A DNA stretch of 64,000 bases from Paenibacillus sp. FSL R7-0273 (GCF_000758625.1 NZ_CP009283.1:6776501-6840500), one strand, 5' to 3'; numbered from the stretch's first letter, positions 45,108 through 54,437 are shown. Translations and numbers: made by a program. The notes: generated by a model from the letters alone, not told the origin.

Positions 45108-46247
45108 TCATCCTTTACGGCATAAATATTCTACAATCCGGCGGGCCGGCGATTCTGCTTCCTCGACCAGGGTATCAATGATCTGTTCCCGCTCCCGCTT
45201 CCAGGCCTCCCCCTGCTCAAGCAGGAGCAGAAGCTCGGCAGCGACCTCGCCGCCATCCAGCTTAACCGTCGATCCGACCGGCTTACAGCTTATCCGCTCC
45301 AGGAAATGATCAATCTTCGGATCATAGGAGACTCCCATAAGCGGGACGCGTCTGCCAGCGGCATAAATGAGGCTGTGAAGCCGCATGCCGATCAGGGCAT
45401 CACATGCTGCAACCTCGCGCAGCATCTGCTGCGGATGAAGCGCATCCTCACACAGGCTTACGCTTGCCCCCAGTGCAGCTGCTTCCTTCTCAAGCTTCTG
45501 CATCATATAACGTGAAGCATCATTATCCAGGGGATAATGAAACGGCAGAAATCGCAGGTGAAGCGGGGTTTTAGCGCAGGCCTGCAGCAGCCCTTCGGCA
45601 ATAGCATTCAGCTCCTGGCGTGATTCCTCCCAGTAACGCACGGAAATCCCTACGGTCTTCAGCGCAGGCGGTGTTTGTACAGCTGCTGCCTCCCCCGGAG
45701 TGGTACCATCCGGCAGCTCCAGGCCCATTACGGGATCCGGAACGACCTGAATACGGTTCACGTCCAGCCCTATGCTCTGAAGCAGCTGCCGGGACTGCAT
45801 ATCCCTTACGGACACATAGGCGCATTTGCGGAATACCGATTTAATCAGCGGGTGGAACACCTTCCGGTTAACCGGGCCGATGCCCTGGGCATAGATAAAG
45901 GTCGGCTTCCCCATCCATTGGGCCAGCTTTATAATCCCCAGGTAATACGGGATGGTCTTTGAACTTGTCACATCCTGCAGCAGGCTCCCGCCTCCGCTGA
46001 TCAGGCCGGCGCTCTCCGAGATGGCCTGCCGGACTTCACCCAGTTTCATCCGGTGAACCGACTTAACCCCGTAGGTAGCCGTTGTCCATTCCGGGTCTAT
46101 GGATAGTACAACAGGTTCGATAGCTAAGCCGGCGGCCTGAGACTGTCTGTGCAGTGCATTCAGAATGGACTGCAGCACAGCCTCGTCTCCGCTGTTGCGG
46201 AAGCCGTAATAACCGGAAATTACAATTTTTTGAGCAGTGGAGACCAT
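45108..46247 (-). CDS. csaB: Polysaccharide pyruvyl transferase CsaB
   Basis: About 379 residues. It adds ketal pyruvate to ManNAc of the secondary cell wall polymer, and pyruvylated SCWP is the ligand for SLH domains (established in Bacillus/Paenibacillus). Features: KIVISGYYGFRNSGDEAVL at the start, GLISGGGSLLQDVTSSKT, FIYAQGIGPVNRK and the late GMRLHSLIYAAGRRVPLMGV with SYDPKIDHF. The frame allows GTG 46259 and TTG 46256; ATG 46247 is chosen. It overlaps the DUF5693 gene by 28 bases. Confidence 0.93.
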   Translation of the reverse strand: MVSTAQKIVISGYYGFRNSGDEAVLQSILNALHRQSQAAGLAIEPVVLSIDPEWTTATYGVKSVHRMKLGEVRQAISESAGLISGGGSLLQDVTSSKTIPYYLGIIKLAQWMGKPTFIYAQGIGPVNRKVFHPLIKSVFRKCAYVSVRDMQSRQLLQSIGLDVNRIQVVPDPVMGLELPDGTTPGEAAAVQTPPALKTVGISVRYWEESRQELNAIAEGLLQACAKTPLHLRFLPFHYPLDNDASRYMMQKLEKEAAALGASVSLCEDALHPQQMLREVAACDALIGMRLHSLIYAAGRRVPLMGVSYDPKIDHFLERISCKPVGSTVKLDGGEVAAELLLLLEQGEAWKREREQIIDTLVEEAESPARRIVEYLCRKG

Positions 46248-48259
46248 CTTTTCCAACACCCTTCCGCAATCTGCCAGACTCCTATAGCAATCAGGCCGAT
46301 AATAAGCCCAAGTCCCAGACCAAGAATTCCGCGGATTAATGAAATCAGCACCGGAGAATGGATATGGGCAAAGGTATCCACCATCGACAGCTGGCCGATA
46401 ACCGCAATGATCATGATAAAGGCGGCATTACGGTATTTGTAGGCCATGAAAGCACCCAAAATGAACAACGGATGGGCAAGCAGGAATTCCTTGTTGCGCG
46501 GCCGGACGCCCACCGTATTCTCCAGGAAGGTCCGGAAGGTCATTTCAATCGAGCTGACACTGCCGCTGTTGCCGGTACGGCTTAAATAATACATTCCCAG
46601 CACACCCAATATGCCGGCAGCGATTACCATAGCAAGCGTAATCGGTGTACGCAGGAGCTTGCCGGTTTTGTTAAAAGCAAATTCGCCGCGATATAAGAGT
46701 ACGTATAGGCCAGTCAGGGCAATTGGAGCCAGATGCAGCAGGCTGACGCCGCGGAACTGGTTAAGCACAAGACTATAGGTTACGTTATTAAGCAGAGCAA
46801 TAACAAACGGTACAGCACTTAACGAGATCAGGGCGGTCTTGATATAGAGCACAACACTATGCGCAAGACGGCGTCCCGGGCTCATGACCACATAGGTCAG
46901 CTTGTTACTGCGCAGCGGCGGTCCCTGTTCATTGATTTTGCGTACAGCCATTACAGTCGCAACCGTAGGTGCGCTGATGGCAACGGCAAGTGCCAGCGCC
47001 TGTTCAAACAGCTGTGGCTTCAGCAGCATCAGGCCCGCGCTTCCGATCAGCCCGGCAGCCCAGGCCGCCAGAGTAAGAGCTGGAACAAAGTACGATACCA
47101 GCAAAGCTACCATAGACACTGCTCCGATAACGGCTCCAAGCTTAAAGTAACGCTGGTAGGAAGAGTCCACAACATTGAAGGCTTCCGCCTGTCCCAATGT
47201 AAAACCGTTATCTTCAATCTTCTTGACCGCCCCGTCCGGGTCGCTTAGGCTCGTTACCAGGTTGTCCAGCGTATCGGTAATCTGTGCTTTTGTCGTATCC
47301 CGCGAAGGAATGGTATTGAGATACAGCATCCGGATGTTCCGGTCTTTTGTCGCCAGAGCGAACCGGTCTGCAATAACCTCCGGCGAGAGCCCTGAATCCC
47401 CTTCACTTAGTGAATACAGACGCGCAACGTTGTAATCAAGCTGATAAGCCAGCTTGCTGAAGCCCTTTTGCTGGGCTTTAATATTCTCAATAGCAGCTAT
47501 ACCCATTCCGCGCTCCTTAAGAAGCTCTGCAAATGCGGTCAGGCTGCCTGTATCGGCATCATCCGAGAAGCCTTTAACAGATTCTCCTTCAAACAGGATG
47601 CGCTTTACGCCAAGCTCCTGGTAACGGTCCAGCAGGCGCGTAACGGCTTCCTGGTTGTACACCAGCGAGTCCAACAGACGGGGCACAATGCTAAAGCCCT
47701 TATCATGCAGCAGCTCCAGATTGAACGGGTCCGGCTGAAGCGGCTTCAAGGTTGCATCCTCCAGCGGTGTCTTGATAATGAGACCCTGCTGCCCGCGGAA
47801 GCTCCAGCTTTCAGTAGCGATATCCAGGGTATTAAAGGCCTCCTGAATCAGCGGCGCGAGCACCGAACTATTCTCCGCGCTCGTAAAGAGGACGTATGTA
47901 TAGTTCTCATTCTCCGGAATCACTGTATCTGTAAGATTGGCGATATCCGTTGCCCCCCAGATCATCAGGCGGCGGGCCTTGCGGTAATCCTCCAGATTGC
48001 TCTCGTAGATAGCCATGCTCTGTACACCGGCTTCCTTCAGCCGGTCAAGCTGCTCGGAAATATAATCCTTGGGATTAACCCGGTAGCTGGCTACTTCAAC
48101 AAGATCACGGTAATCAAATACAAACTCAACAGTTTTGGAAGACTTCTCTGTCTGCAGACGGTCATAAACAACCGGGAGCGCAGACAGCACACCAATAACC
48201 ACGAGTATCCATAACCATTTGCGCGAAGCTATATTCCATTGTTGCCATTTCTGCTGCAC
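46220..48259 (-). CDS. DUF5693 family membrane protein
   Basis: About 679 residues from GTG 48259, which has GAGGAGG eight bases before. One N-terminal membrane helix (WLWILVVIGVLSALPVVY) is followed by about 330 extracytoplasmic residues (VNPKDYISEQLDRLKEAGV, MAIYESNLEDYRK) and then about ten membrane helices (for example LGAVIGAVSMVALLVSYFVP, AMVIAAGILGVLGMYYL). The family is conserved beside csaB in Paenibacillus-type genomes but has no established function. Topology and position suggest a role in export, ligation or modification of the SCWP (inference). It is translationally overlapped by csaB. Confidence 0.82.
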   Translation of the reverse strand: MQQKWQQWNIASRKWLWILVVIGVLSALPVVYDRLQTEKSSKTVEFVFDYRDLVEVASYRVNPKDYISEQLDRLKEAGVQSMAIYESNLEDYRKARRLMIWGATDIANLTDTVIPENENYTYVLFTSAENSSVLAPLIQEAFNTLDIATESWSFRGQQGLIIKTPLEDATLKPLQPDPFNLELLHDKGFSIVPRLLDSLVYNQEAVTRLLDRYQELGVKRILFEGESVKGFSDDADTGSLTAFAELLKERGMGIAAIENIKAQQKGFSKLAYQLDYNVARLYSLSEGDSGLSPEVIADRFALATKDRNIRMLYLNTIPSRDTTKAQITDTLDNLVTSLSDPDGAVKKIEDNGFTLGQAEAFNVVDSSYQRYFKLGAVIGAVSMVALLVSYFVPALTLAAWAAGLIGSAGLMLLKPQLFEQALALAVAISAPTVATVMAVRKINEQGPPLRSNKLTYVVMSPGRRLAHSVVLYIKTALISLSAVPFVIALLNNVTYSLVLNQFRGVSLLHLAPIALTGLYVLLYRGEFAFNKTGKLLRTPITLAMVIAAGILGVLGMYYLSRTGNSGSVSSIEMTFRTFLENTVGVRPRNKEFLLAHPLFILGAFMAYKYRNAAFIMIIAVIGQLSMVDTFAHIHSPVLISLIRGILGLGLGLIIGLIAIGVWQIAEGCWKRWSPLLKKL

Positions 48260-48318
48260 CAAAAGTACCTCCTCTTTCACTTCAAAGCCTTTATACCGCA
48301 AAATTGCTTTAACTCAAG

Positions 48319-48361
48319 CAGAAACGGATGTCTGTCCCGTCAGGAGCAGTATCCGTTTCTG
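48319..48361 (-). other. 11-bp inverted repeat between pgcA-like gene and DUF5693 gene
   Basis: CAGAAACGGAT and ATCCGTTTCTG pair perfectly around a 21-base loop. The minus-strand tail lacks a T-run, so it is a weak terminator or a structured mRNA element. Confidence 0.5.
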
Positions 48362-48392
48362 TGAGAAAGCTTGATATCAGGCAAAAATAGTA

Positions 48393-50111
48393 TTACCCGT
48401 CGACACGGGCCATAACCTGCTCTGTAAGCGCGGCTACCTTGTCTTTTGCATTCTGCAGTGATTCTCCGCGAACCGCGAAGTATACTTTAATCTTCGGCTC
48501 TGTGCCGGATGGGCGCAGACAGAACCAGGATCCGTCGGACAGTAGATACTTAAGCACATTCTCCTTAGGCAGGCCGCTGAGGCCGAGGGAATAATCCAGC
48601 ACTTCAGTTACTGCTGCGCCAGCAATTTCCTGCGGCGGGTTATTGCGCCAGTCACTCATGATTCCCTGGATCTGCGCTACACCGTCCTTGCCCTTGAGTG
48701 TGCGTGATTCCAGACTTTCCAGGAAGTAGCCGAACTGCTCATACAGCTCCTGAAGCACATCGTAGAGCGTCTTGCCTTGGGCTTTGTAATATGCACCCGC
48801 TTCGGCAATCAGCATGGAGGCCAATACGGCATCCTTATCACGGGCATAGTTGCCGGCGAGATAGCCGTAGCTTTCCTCGTAACCGAACAGATAGGTGTAC
48901 TCACCGGACTGCTCGAACTGATTCATTTTTTCACCGATATATTTGAATCCGGTCAGTGTATTAAACACAGTGGCACCATAATGCGCGGCTACAGCTGCCC
49001 CCATTTCACTGGTAACAATGGTTTTGACAACCGCACCGTTGCTTGGCAGCTTGCCCTGCTCCTGCAGACGGTTCAGATAGTAATGAATCATGAGTGCACC
49101 TGACTGGTTACCGGACAGGACAACAAATTTGCCTTCATTATCTCGGACAACGGCCCCCATGCGGTCTGCATCCGGGTCTGTTCCGATCAGCAGATCGGCG
49201 TTCAGCTCCTCACCCAGCTTGATCGCTAGCGTGAATGCCTCGCGCTCTTCGGGATTCGGGGATTTCACAGTAGAGAATTCGGAATCCGGCAGCTCCTGCT
49301 CAGGCACCACATGCACCTCAGTGAAGCCGATCTTGTTCAATACACTGCGGACCGGAAGGTTGCCTGTCCCGTGTAATGGAGTATAGACGATCCGGAAATC
49401 CTTGCCTAGCGCAGACGTAATTTCCTCGCGGGCAACGCTGACAGCAGCTACTGTATCCGTAAAGGCTTCATCCTCCTGCTCTCCTAGCCAGTGCAGCAAG
49501 CCTTGGCTTTCAGCTTCTTCACGGGAAAGACGTTTGACACCATTGAAGGAATCAACCTCCAATATGTATGAAATCACCTTTTCCGCTTCATCCGGTACAA
49601 GCTGTCCGCCGTCGGCATTGTATACCTTGTAGCCGTTATACTCCGGAGGGTTATGGCTTGCAGTAATAACTACGCCTCCTGAAGCCTTCAAATGGCGTAC
49701 GGCAAAGCTCAGCTGAGGCGTAGAACGCAGGGAAGGGAATAAATGCGCTTCAATCCCGTTGCCGGCCAGCACAAGTGCTGCTTCCAGCGTGAACTCCGGC
49801 GAAAACCGGCGTGAATCATGGGCAATGACGACGGAGGGTCTGCCCTCTCCCTTATACTGCTCAAGAATATAGTTAGCGAAGCCTTGGGTGGCTCTGCCCA
49901 CAGTGTAACGGTTCATCCGGTTGCTGCCGGCGCCGATAACACCGCGCAGACCGCCTGTACCAAATTCCAGATCTCTGTAAAAACGCTCTTCCAGTTCCTG
50001 CGTGTCATCCGCCAGAAGGTTTAGCTCTTGCTTCGTATTCTCATCAACAGAAGGGTCCTGCAGCCAGCGGCTTAATGTTTCAGCGGCCTTCGGGCTTAAT
50101 TGAGTCATCAT
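48393..50111 (-). CDS. pgcA: Phospho-sugar mutase (alpha-phosphoglucomutase-like)
   Basis: About 572 residues. It interconverts glucose 6-phosphate and glucose 1-phosphate, supplying UDP- and CDP-sugars (a possible feed for rfbF). Motifs: ELEERFYRDLEFGTGGLRGV, the phospho-Ser loop VVITASHNPPEYNGYKVYN, the metal site GTDPDADRMGAVV, the sugar loop FGYEESYGYLAGN, and the phosphate-binding LRPSGTEPKIKVYFAVRG. ATG 50111 or the next ATG at 50108 follows GAAGGAG. The length matches B. subtilis PgcA. Confidence 0.92.
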   Translation of the reverse strand: MMTQLSPKAAETLSRWLQDPSVDENTKQELNLLADDTQELEERFYRDLEFGTGGLRGVIGAGSNRMNRYTVGRATQGFANYILEQYKGEGRPSVVIAHDSRRFSPEFTLEAALVLAGNGIEAHLFPSLRSTPQLSFAVRHLKASGGVVITASHNPPEYNGYKVYNADGGQLVPDEAEKVISYILEVDSFNGVKRLSREEAESQGLLHWLGEQEDEAFTDTVAAVSVAREEITSALGKDFRIVYTPLHGTGNLPVRSVLNKIGFTEVHVVPEQELPDSEFSTVKSPNPEEREAFTLAIKLGEELNADLLIGTDPDADRMGAVVRDNEGKFVVLSGNQSGALMIHYYLNRLQEQGKLPSNGAVVKTIVTSEMGAAVAAHYGATVFNTLTGFKYIGEKMNQFEQSGEYTYLFGYEESYGYLAGNYARDKDAVLASMLIAEAGAYYKAQGKTLYDVLQELYEQFGYFLESLESRTLKGKDGVAQIQGIMSDWRNNPPQEIAGAAVTEVLDYSLGLSGLPKENVLKYLLSDGSWFCLRPSGTEPKIKVYFAVRGESLQNAKDKVAALTEQVMARVDG

Positions 50112-50156
50112 GAATCTCTCCTTCTCCATCTATGTTTTAGGATAGTATAACTGGGA

Positions 50157-50579
50157 TTAGCTAAGCGCGAACATGATTTCGCCGGATGCCACAACCTTGC
50201 CGTCAACCTTAGCGGTAGCCTGGCCTTTTCCGATACTGCCTTTGAGTCTTGTGATTTCCACTTCAAGGGTAAGCGTATCGCCCGGTACAACCTGGCCGCG
50301 GAAACGGAAGCCGTCCAGCCCTGCCAGAAAACCGATCTTTCCGCGGTTTGCTTCAACTCCGAGAATAGCTACAGCGCCAACCTGTGCCAGCGCCTCCGTG
50401 ATCAGTACACCCGGCATAACCGGGTATCCGGGAAAGTGACCCGCAAAAAACGGCTCGTTCACAGTTACATTCTTGATCCCTACAGCACGTTTGCCCATTT
50501 CAATTTCGGTGATTTTGTCCACCAGCAGAAATGGGGGCCGGTGGGGAATTATTTCCTGGATTTCATTGATATTCAGCAT
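50157..50579 (-). CDS. fabZ: (3R)-hydroxyacyl-ACP dehydratase FabZ
   Basis: 140 residues, the hot-dog-fold dehydratase of fatty acid elongation. [20 protein letters not shown], then [20 protein letters not shown] carries the catalytic His, and the Glu in EALAQVGA completes the pair. ATG 50579, ribosome site AAAGGAG. It lies 45 bases upstream of the phospho-sugar mutase gene. Confidence 0.95.
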   Translation of the reverse strand: MLNINEIQEIIPHRPPFLLVDKITEIEMGKRAVGIKNVTVNEPFFAGHFPGYPVMPGVLITEALAQVGAVAILGVEANRGKIGFLAGLDGFRFRGQVVPGDTLTLEVEITRLKGSIGKGQATAKVDGKVVASGEIMFALS

Positions 50580-50733
50580 TTAAGCAATACTCCTTTCGGA
50601 TTAAACCGCGTTGGCCGGGAATCGCCTCAGCAGGCTACAATTTATTCTTTGCCGAAGCCTGCATAAAGTTGGACTTCTCCGGTAAAAACTATAATTATCC
50701 TTCACCACCTGCAGCAGTGGAGGTTAAGATAAG

Positions 50734-50775
50734 GGGCTTTCTCCGCCGCACGCGGCAGCATGGCGGAGAGGGCCC
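50734..50775. other. G+C-rich hairpin in the 50580-50938 non-coding gap
   Basis: CTCCGCC (50741-50747) pairs with GGCGGAG (50762-50768), extended by GGGC/GCCC outside a 3x3 internal loop; five T follow on the plus strand. No plus-strand gene precedes it. The remaining gap holds only the terminator at 50891-50925 and no gene. Confidence 0.5.
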
Positions 50776-50890
50776 TTTTTGATCCTGTCCGGAAGCATCT
50801 GCCGGGATCCTTGGCTAAGGTCACGAACAGGCTCCGGTGCCCAGGCTCCGGTTGTCCTGCAATCCCCACTCATTATACATTTTCCAGTAT

Positions 50891-50925
50891 AAAAAAGAAA
50901 ACTCCCCTGTACAACAAGGGAGTTC
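50891..50925 (-). terminator. Terminator after the EpuA-type gene
   Basis: AACTCCC and GGGAGTT flank a short stem and loop, followed by TTCTTTTTT on the minus strand. Confidence 0.85.
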
Positions 50926-50938
50926 CAAAACACTTATA

Positions 50939-51169
50939 TTATGGTGCAAAGACGAGATCATAGACATGCTTCCATGTACTCCATTGGAGCACCTCGCTGA
51001 ATTCCCTTTTACCGATAACAACGTAGCCTGCAACCAACCCACCGGCGAGCGCCGCAATCAGCAGAAGAGGAATCAGAAACCACTGGATAATGGTCCATTT
51101 GGATACGCCGCTGCGTTTGACCGGCTCCTTCTTGTCCTCTTCCGGCTTTGGCTTCTTCTGAGCACTCAT
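50939..51169 (-). CDS. Small membrane protein, EpuA family (often labelled RNA polymerase subunit beta)
   Basis: 76 residues with one membrane helix (IIQWFLIPLLLIAALAGGLV) after a basic, Pro/Lys-rich N-terminus and a short conserved external tail (GKREFSEVLQWSTWKHVYDL). This matches the EpuA family; the frequent database name as an RNA polymerase beta subunit is misleading, since no polymerase sequence is present. The function is unknown. ATG 51169, overlapping the flhP region, in the unit mbl-flhO-flhP. Confidence 0.85.
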   Translation of the reverse strand: MSAQKKPKPEEDKKEPVKRSGVSKWTIIQWFLIPLLLIAALAGGLVAGYVVIGKREFSEVLQWSTWKHVYDLVFAP

Positions 51170-51177
51170 TCCTTCAC

Positions 51178-51999
51178 CTACCCGCGCATATTATTGGCCA
51201 GCCCAAGCATCTGGTCACTGGAGGAAAGCGCACGGGCAGCCAGCTGGTATGTGCGCTGAAGCTGCATCAGCTCCGTCATTTCCTTGCTTAAATCCACATT
51301 GGACTGCTCCAGATACCCGGAACGCACGCCGAAGGCGGTATCTTCACCAGGCTGCCGCTGAACAAAAGCCTGCTCCTCCGTCACTCCCTCAGGGAGCACA
51401 TAGAAGTTACCGTCTACAGCCTGCAAAGCCGTCTTGCTCAGCGGCTCTACAATCATAAGGGTGCCCGCTAACTGTACCGGCTCATTCTCACCGGTTTTGG
51501 TCAGCACCCGGCCTTTCTCATCGATCGCTGCACTGACATTTGCCGGCACCCTGAGCGGATTGCCTTCTGTGTTCAGTACCGGATTGCCTGTATTGTCCAC
51601 CAGCATCATCTGCTGGGCGTCTGCCGGATCAGGCGTAAAGTGGAAATCACCCTGGCGTGTATAGGCAGTACTGCCGTTAACCTGCACTCCGAACAACCCG
51701 TTTCCCTGCAGCGCCAGATCTGTCGGATTCCCGGTTTCCTGCAGCGGACCTTCCTCCCAGTTACTGGTTACCGAAGCTACACGGACTCCGAACCCCATAT
51801 TGAAGCCGAGCGGCATACTGCGGCCAGGCTGGTCATAATCCCTGGACTGCTGCTGGACACGGGTCAGCACATCTTCAAAAGACCCTTCCTTGCTTTTGTA
51901 GCCATTCGTATTCATGTTCGCGATATTGTCCGCAATGATATCCAGACGCTGCTGCAGGCTGGACATGGATACGGCAGCACCGATCGTCGAATTGTTCAC
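51178..51999 (-). CDS. flhP: Flagellar hook-basal body protein FlhP
   Basis: 273 residues. The N-terminal rod motif (SSLQQRLDIIADNIANMNTN, then GYKSKEGSFEDVL) and C-terminal EQSNVDLSKEMTELMQLQRT with YQLAARALSSSDQMLGL are typical of FlgG/FlhP-type rod proteins. It acts with FlhO in distal rod assembly. GTG 51999, with AGGAGGG nine bases before. Confidence 0.93.
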   Translation of the reverse strand: MNNSTIGAAVSMSSLQQRLDIIADNIANMNTNGYKSKEGSFEDVLTRVQQQSRDYDQPGRSMPLGFNMGFGVRVASVTSNWEEGPLQETGNPTDLALQGNGLFGVQVNGSTAYTRQGDFHFTPDPADAQQMMLVDNTGNPVLNTEGNPLRVPANVSAAIDEKGRVLTKTGENEPVQLAGTLMIVEPLSKTALQAVDGNFYVLPEGVTEEQAFVQRQPGEDTAFGVRSGYLEQSNVDLSKEMTELMQLQRTYQLAARALSSSDQMLGLANNMRG

Positions 52000-52040
52000 A
52001 GGTCATTCCCTCCTAAAAAGCTTGTCTGCCTTGTTCCCGC

Positions 52041-52916
52041 CTAGACTCTGCCCACTTCATTAACAGCCTTCTGCAGGCTTGTATCATAGAATTGAATTAC
52101 TTTCTGATTGGCCTCGTAAGCCCGGTAAGCAGCATTCATATCAACCGTCACCTGGGTAGCATCCACATTGGAGCCTTCAATAAAGCCCTGGCGCAGCTGG
52201 AGATTGTCGCCGTCAGCCGCATAACGGATTTCAGCAGCATCGGGATCATCCGCGTGAAACACGCCGTTACCGTCACGGATAAGCTCCTGTGGTCTGGCAA
52301 TGACGCTGATGCCCAGCTTTGTTCCGGAAGGAAGGCCTGTGGCCGGGTCCAGCAGATTGCCCTGCCCGTCCACCGCAAGATTATCCATTGGCTCTGTCAG
52401 CACAAGCGGATTTCCTGCAGCATCCAGCACCCTGAATCCTCCGGAGCTGAGCACTTCTCCCGCTGCATTTACTGTAAAGCTGCCGTTTCTTGTATATAAA
52501 TTGTTGCCTTCATTATCCTGCACAGTAAAAAAAGCCTGCGGCTGGTAAGTAACCTCGCCGTCTTCGCTTACATATTTGCCCGAACCGTCAAACAGAATAC
52601 TCCCTCCGGTTGCGGGATCCTCAACCTGCAGATCCGCTGACAGCGCAAAATCAAACGTCTTGCCGCTCTCAATCAGATCACCCTGCAAATATTGGGAAAC
52701 AGCCTGTTCAGCAAAAACCCCTGTATTGAGGCGGCCGACCTGCTTGGTTGTGCCGCCGCTCATTGCCGAAATCAATACATCAGGAAAAGCATGTGTCACG
52801 GTATTGACCTGCTTGTACCCCGTAGTATTCAGGTTCGCAATGTTCTGCGTCGCCGTATCATGTCTGCGCTGCTGCGTGACCATACCGGCAGCGGCCGTAT
52901 ATAATCCTCTAATCAT
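52041..52916 (-). CDS. flhO: Flagellar hook-basal body protein FlhO
   Basis: 291 residues. MIRGLYTAAAGMVTQQRRHD and QNIANLNTTGYKQVNTVTHA at the start and EGSNVDATQVTVDMNAAYRA near the end are the rod/hook family motifs. In Bacillus, flhO and flhP follow mbl exactly as here. ATG 52916 follows AAGGGG. Confidence 0.93.
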   Translation of the reverse strand: MIRGLYTAAAGMVTQQRRHDTATQNIANLNTTGYKQVNTVTHAFPDVLISAMSGGTTKQVGRLNTGVFAEQAVSQYLQGDLIESGKTFDFALSADLQVEDPATGGSILFDGSGKYVSEDGEVTYQPQAFFTVQDNEGNNLYTRNGSFTVNAAGEVLSSGGFRVLDAAGNPLVLTEPMDNLAVDGQGNLLDPATGLPSGTKLGISVIARPQELIRDGNGVFHADDPDAAEIRYAADGDNLQLRQGFIEGSNVDATQVTVDMNAAYRAYEANQKVIQFYDTSLQKAVNEVGRV

Positions 52917-52965
52917 GAGGGCATTTCCCCTTCCTCGTACTGCTGTTATCCCTTATATCGGCAGC

Positions 52966-53964
52966 TTAGAATTTTTTCTTAACGCCTTTGTCCAAATTGT
53001 CCAAAAGGATTCCGGTACCCTTAACCACACAGTGCATCGGGTCCTCGGCTACCCAGACAGGAACATGCAGTTGCTCCGAGAGCAGCTCGTCCAGCCCGTT
53101 AAGCAGCGCACCGCCGCCGGTCAGGACAACGCCCCGGTCAATAATATCCGCCGACAGCTCCGGCGGTGTGCGCTCCAAAACGGATTTGGCTGCCGCTACA
53201 ATCATCGAAACCGGATCCCACAGCGCTTCCTTTACCTCGCCCGAAGAGATCGTAAGCGTCTGGGGAAGTCCGCTGACCATATCCCGGCCTCTGATATCCA
53301 TCTCCGCCTTCATTCCGCCCGGACGGACCGAGCCGATAGAAACCTTAATATCCTCGGCAGTGCGTTCACCGATGAGCAGCTTATATTTTTGTTTGATATA
53401 TCTTAAAATGGCTTCGTCGAACTTGTCCCCCGCTACTTTAATCGAGGAGGCGGTGACGACGTCGTTCATAGAAAGAACGGCTACATCCGTCGTTCCGCCG
53501 CCGATATCGACGACCATATTTCCGCTAGGCTGATAAATATCCATTCCTGCCCCGATTGCAGCAGCTTTAGGCTCTTCCTCCATATACACATCTCTCGCCC
53601 CGCTCCGCTCGGCAGCTTCCCGGATTGATTTCTGTTCAACAGAGGTTATATTGGTGGGGGCACAGATCAATATGCGGGGCTTGGAGTACCAGGTACGCCC
53701 GCCCACACGGTCAATGAAATATTTCAGCATCATTTCCGTAATGGCAAAATCGGCAATGACACCATCCCTCAGGGGACGGATCGTCGTAATATTGCCGGGA
53801 GTACGCCCGACCATCCGGCGTGCCTGTTCGCCTACCGCAAGGACCCGTTTCGTATCACTTTCAAGTGTGACCACGGAGGGTTCATCCAGAACAACTCCCC
53901 TCCCTTTTACATGAATGAGCACATTGGCAGTGCCGAGATCGATTCCGATATCCTTGCTAAGCAT
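52966..53964 (-). CDS. mbl: Rod shape-determining protein Mbl (MreB family)
   Basis: 332 residues of the actin fold. GIDLGTANVLIHVKGRG is the phosphate-1 loop, MVVDIGGGTTDVAVLSMNDV the phosphate-2 loop, and VVLTGGGALLNGLDELL the adenosine motif. It forms cytoplasmic filaments guiding wall synthesis. The ATG at 53964 has only a weak GGGGG site. A 15-bp inverted repeat lies about 55 bases upstream. Confidence 0.93.
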   Translation of the reverse strand: MLSKDIGIDLGTANVLIHVKGRGVVLDEPSVVTLESDTKRVLAVGEQARRMVGRTPGNITTIRPLRDGVIADFAITEMMLKYFIDRVGGRTWYSKPRILICAPTNITSVEQKSIREAAERSGARDVYMEEEPKAAAIGAGMDIYQPSGNMVVDIGGGTTDVAVLSMNDVVTASSIKVAGDKFDEAILRYIKQKYKLLIGERTAEDIKVSIGSVRPGGMKAEMDIRGRDMVSGLPQTLTISSGEVKEALWDPVSMIVAAAKSVLERTPPELSADIIDRGVVLTGGGALLNGLDELLSEQLHVPVWVAEDPMHCVVKGTGILLDNLDKGVKKKF

Positions 53965-54018
53965 AATAAAAGAGCCCCCAAAGTGTTATTTTAAATGAAG
54001 AACAGTCCGTCTTGGAAC

Positions 54019-54060
54019 ATGAACTTAAGAATGCTACTAGCGCCTCATTCTTAAGTTCAT
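54019..54060. repeat. 15-bp perfect inverted repeat upstream of mbl
   Basis: ATGAACTTAAGAATG (54019-54033) pairs with CATTCTTAAGTTCAT (54046-54060) around a 12-base loop. No T-run follows on either strand, so it is not a typical terminator. It lies in the leader or promoter region of mbl. Confidence 0.8.
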
Positions 54061-54149
54061 CCTATATAGTACCAAATTTAAAAATACCATACTTTAGGGG
54101 GAGTATACAATGCAGTAAAGCTTAATTATTCCTTAAATAACTGAAAAAT

Positions 54150-54437
54150 TCATGGCTTTGAGGCTACAGCAACCTCACGTTTTTTGCCTGTTGTTTTTTT
54201 GTACTTGATCTTGGTGGCTTCTCCCCCCCGCAGATGCCGGATCGACTTATGATATTCGAGAATGTGCTTAACCTGATCCGCTAAATCCGGATTGATCTCC
54301 GGCAAGCGCTCAGTTAAATCTTTATGCACCGTGCTCTTTGAAACGCCGAATTCCTTGGCTATAGTCCGGACCGTATGCCTGGTTTCCACGATGCAGCGTC
54401 CGATTTTAATCGTCCGTTCCTTGATGTAATCGTGCAC
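54150..54437 (-). CDS. spoIIID: Sporulation transcription factor SpoIIID
   Basis: 95 residues. It is a mother-cell DNA-binding regulator acting between sigma-E and sigma-K. The helix-turn-helix HTVRTIAKEFGVSKSTVHKD is complete, then LTERLPEINPDLADQVKHIL and YHKSIRHLRGGEATKIKYKK. GTG 54437 (VHDYIKERT, as in B. subtilis) has GGGAGG; the frame runs on to 54452 but the extra five residues are not expected. Confidence 0.95.
   Translation of the reverse strand: MHDYIKERTIKIGRCIVETRHTVRTIAKEFGVSKSTVHKDLTERLPEINPDLADQVKHILEYHKSIRHLRGGEATKIKYKKTTGKKREVAVASKP

Noticed and set aside
50939..51169. Annotation as RNA polymerase subunit beta
   Set aside because: The 76-residue protein is a single-helix membrane protein with no polymerase motif; the database name is historical.
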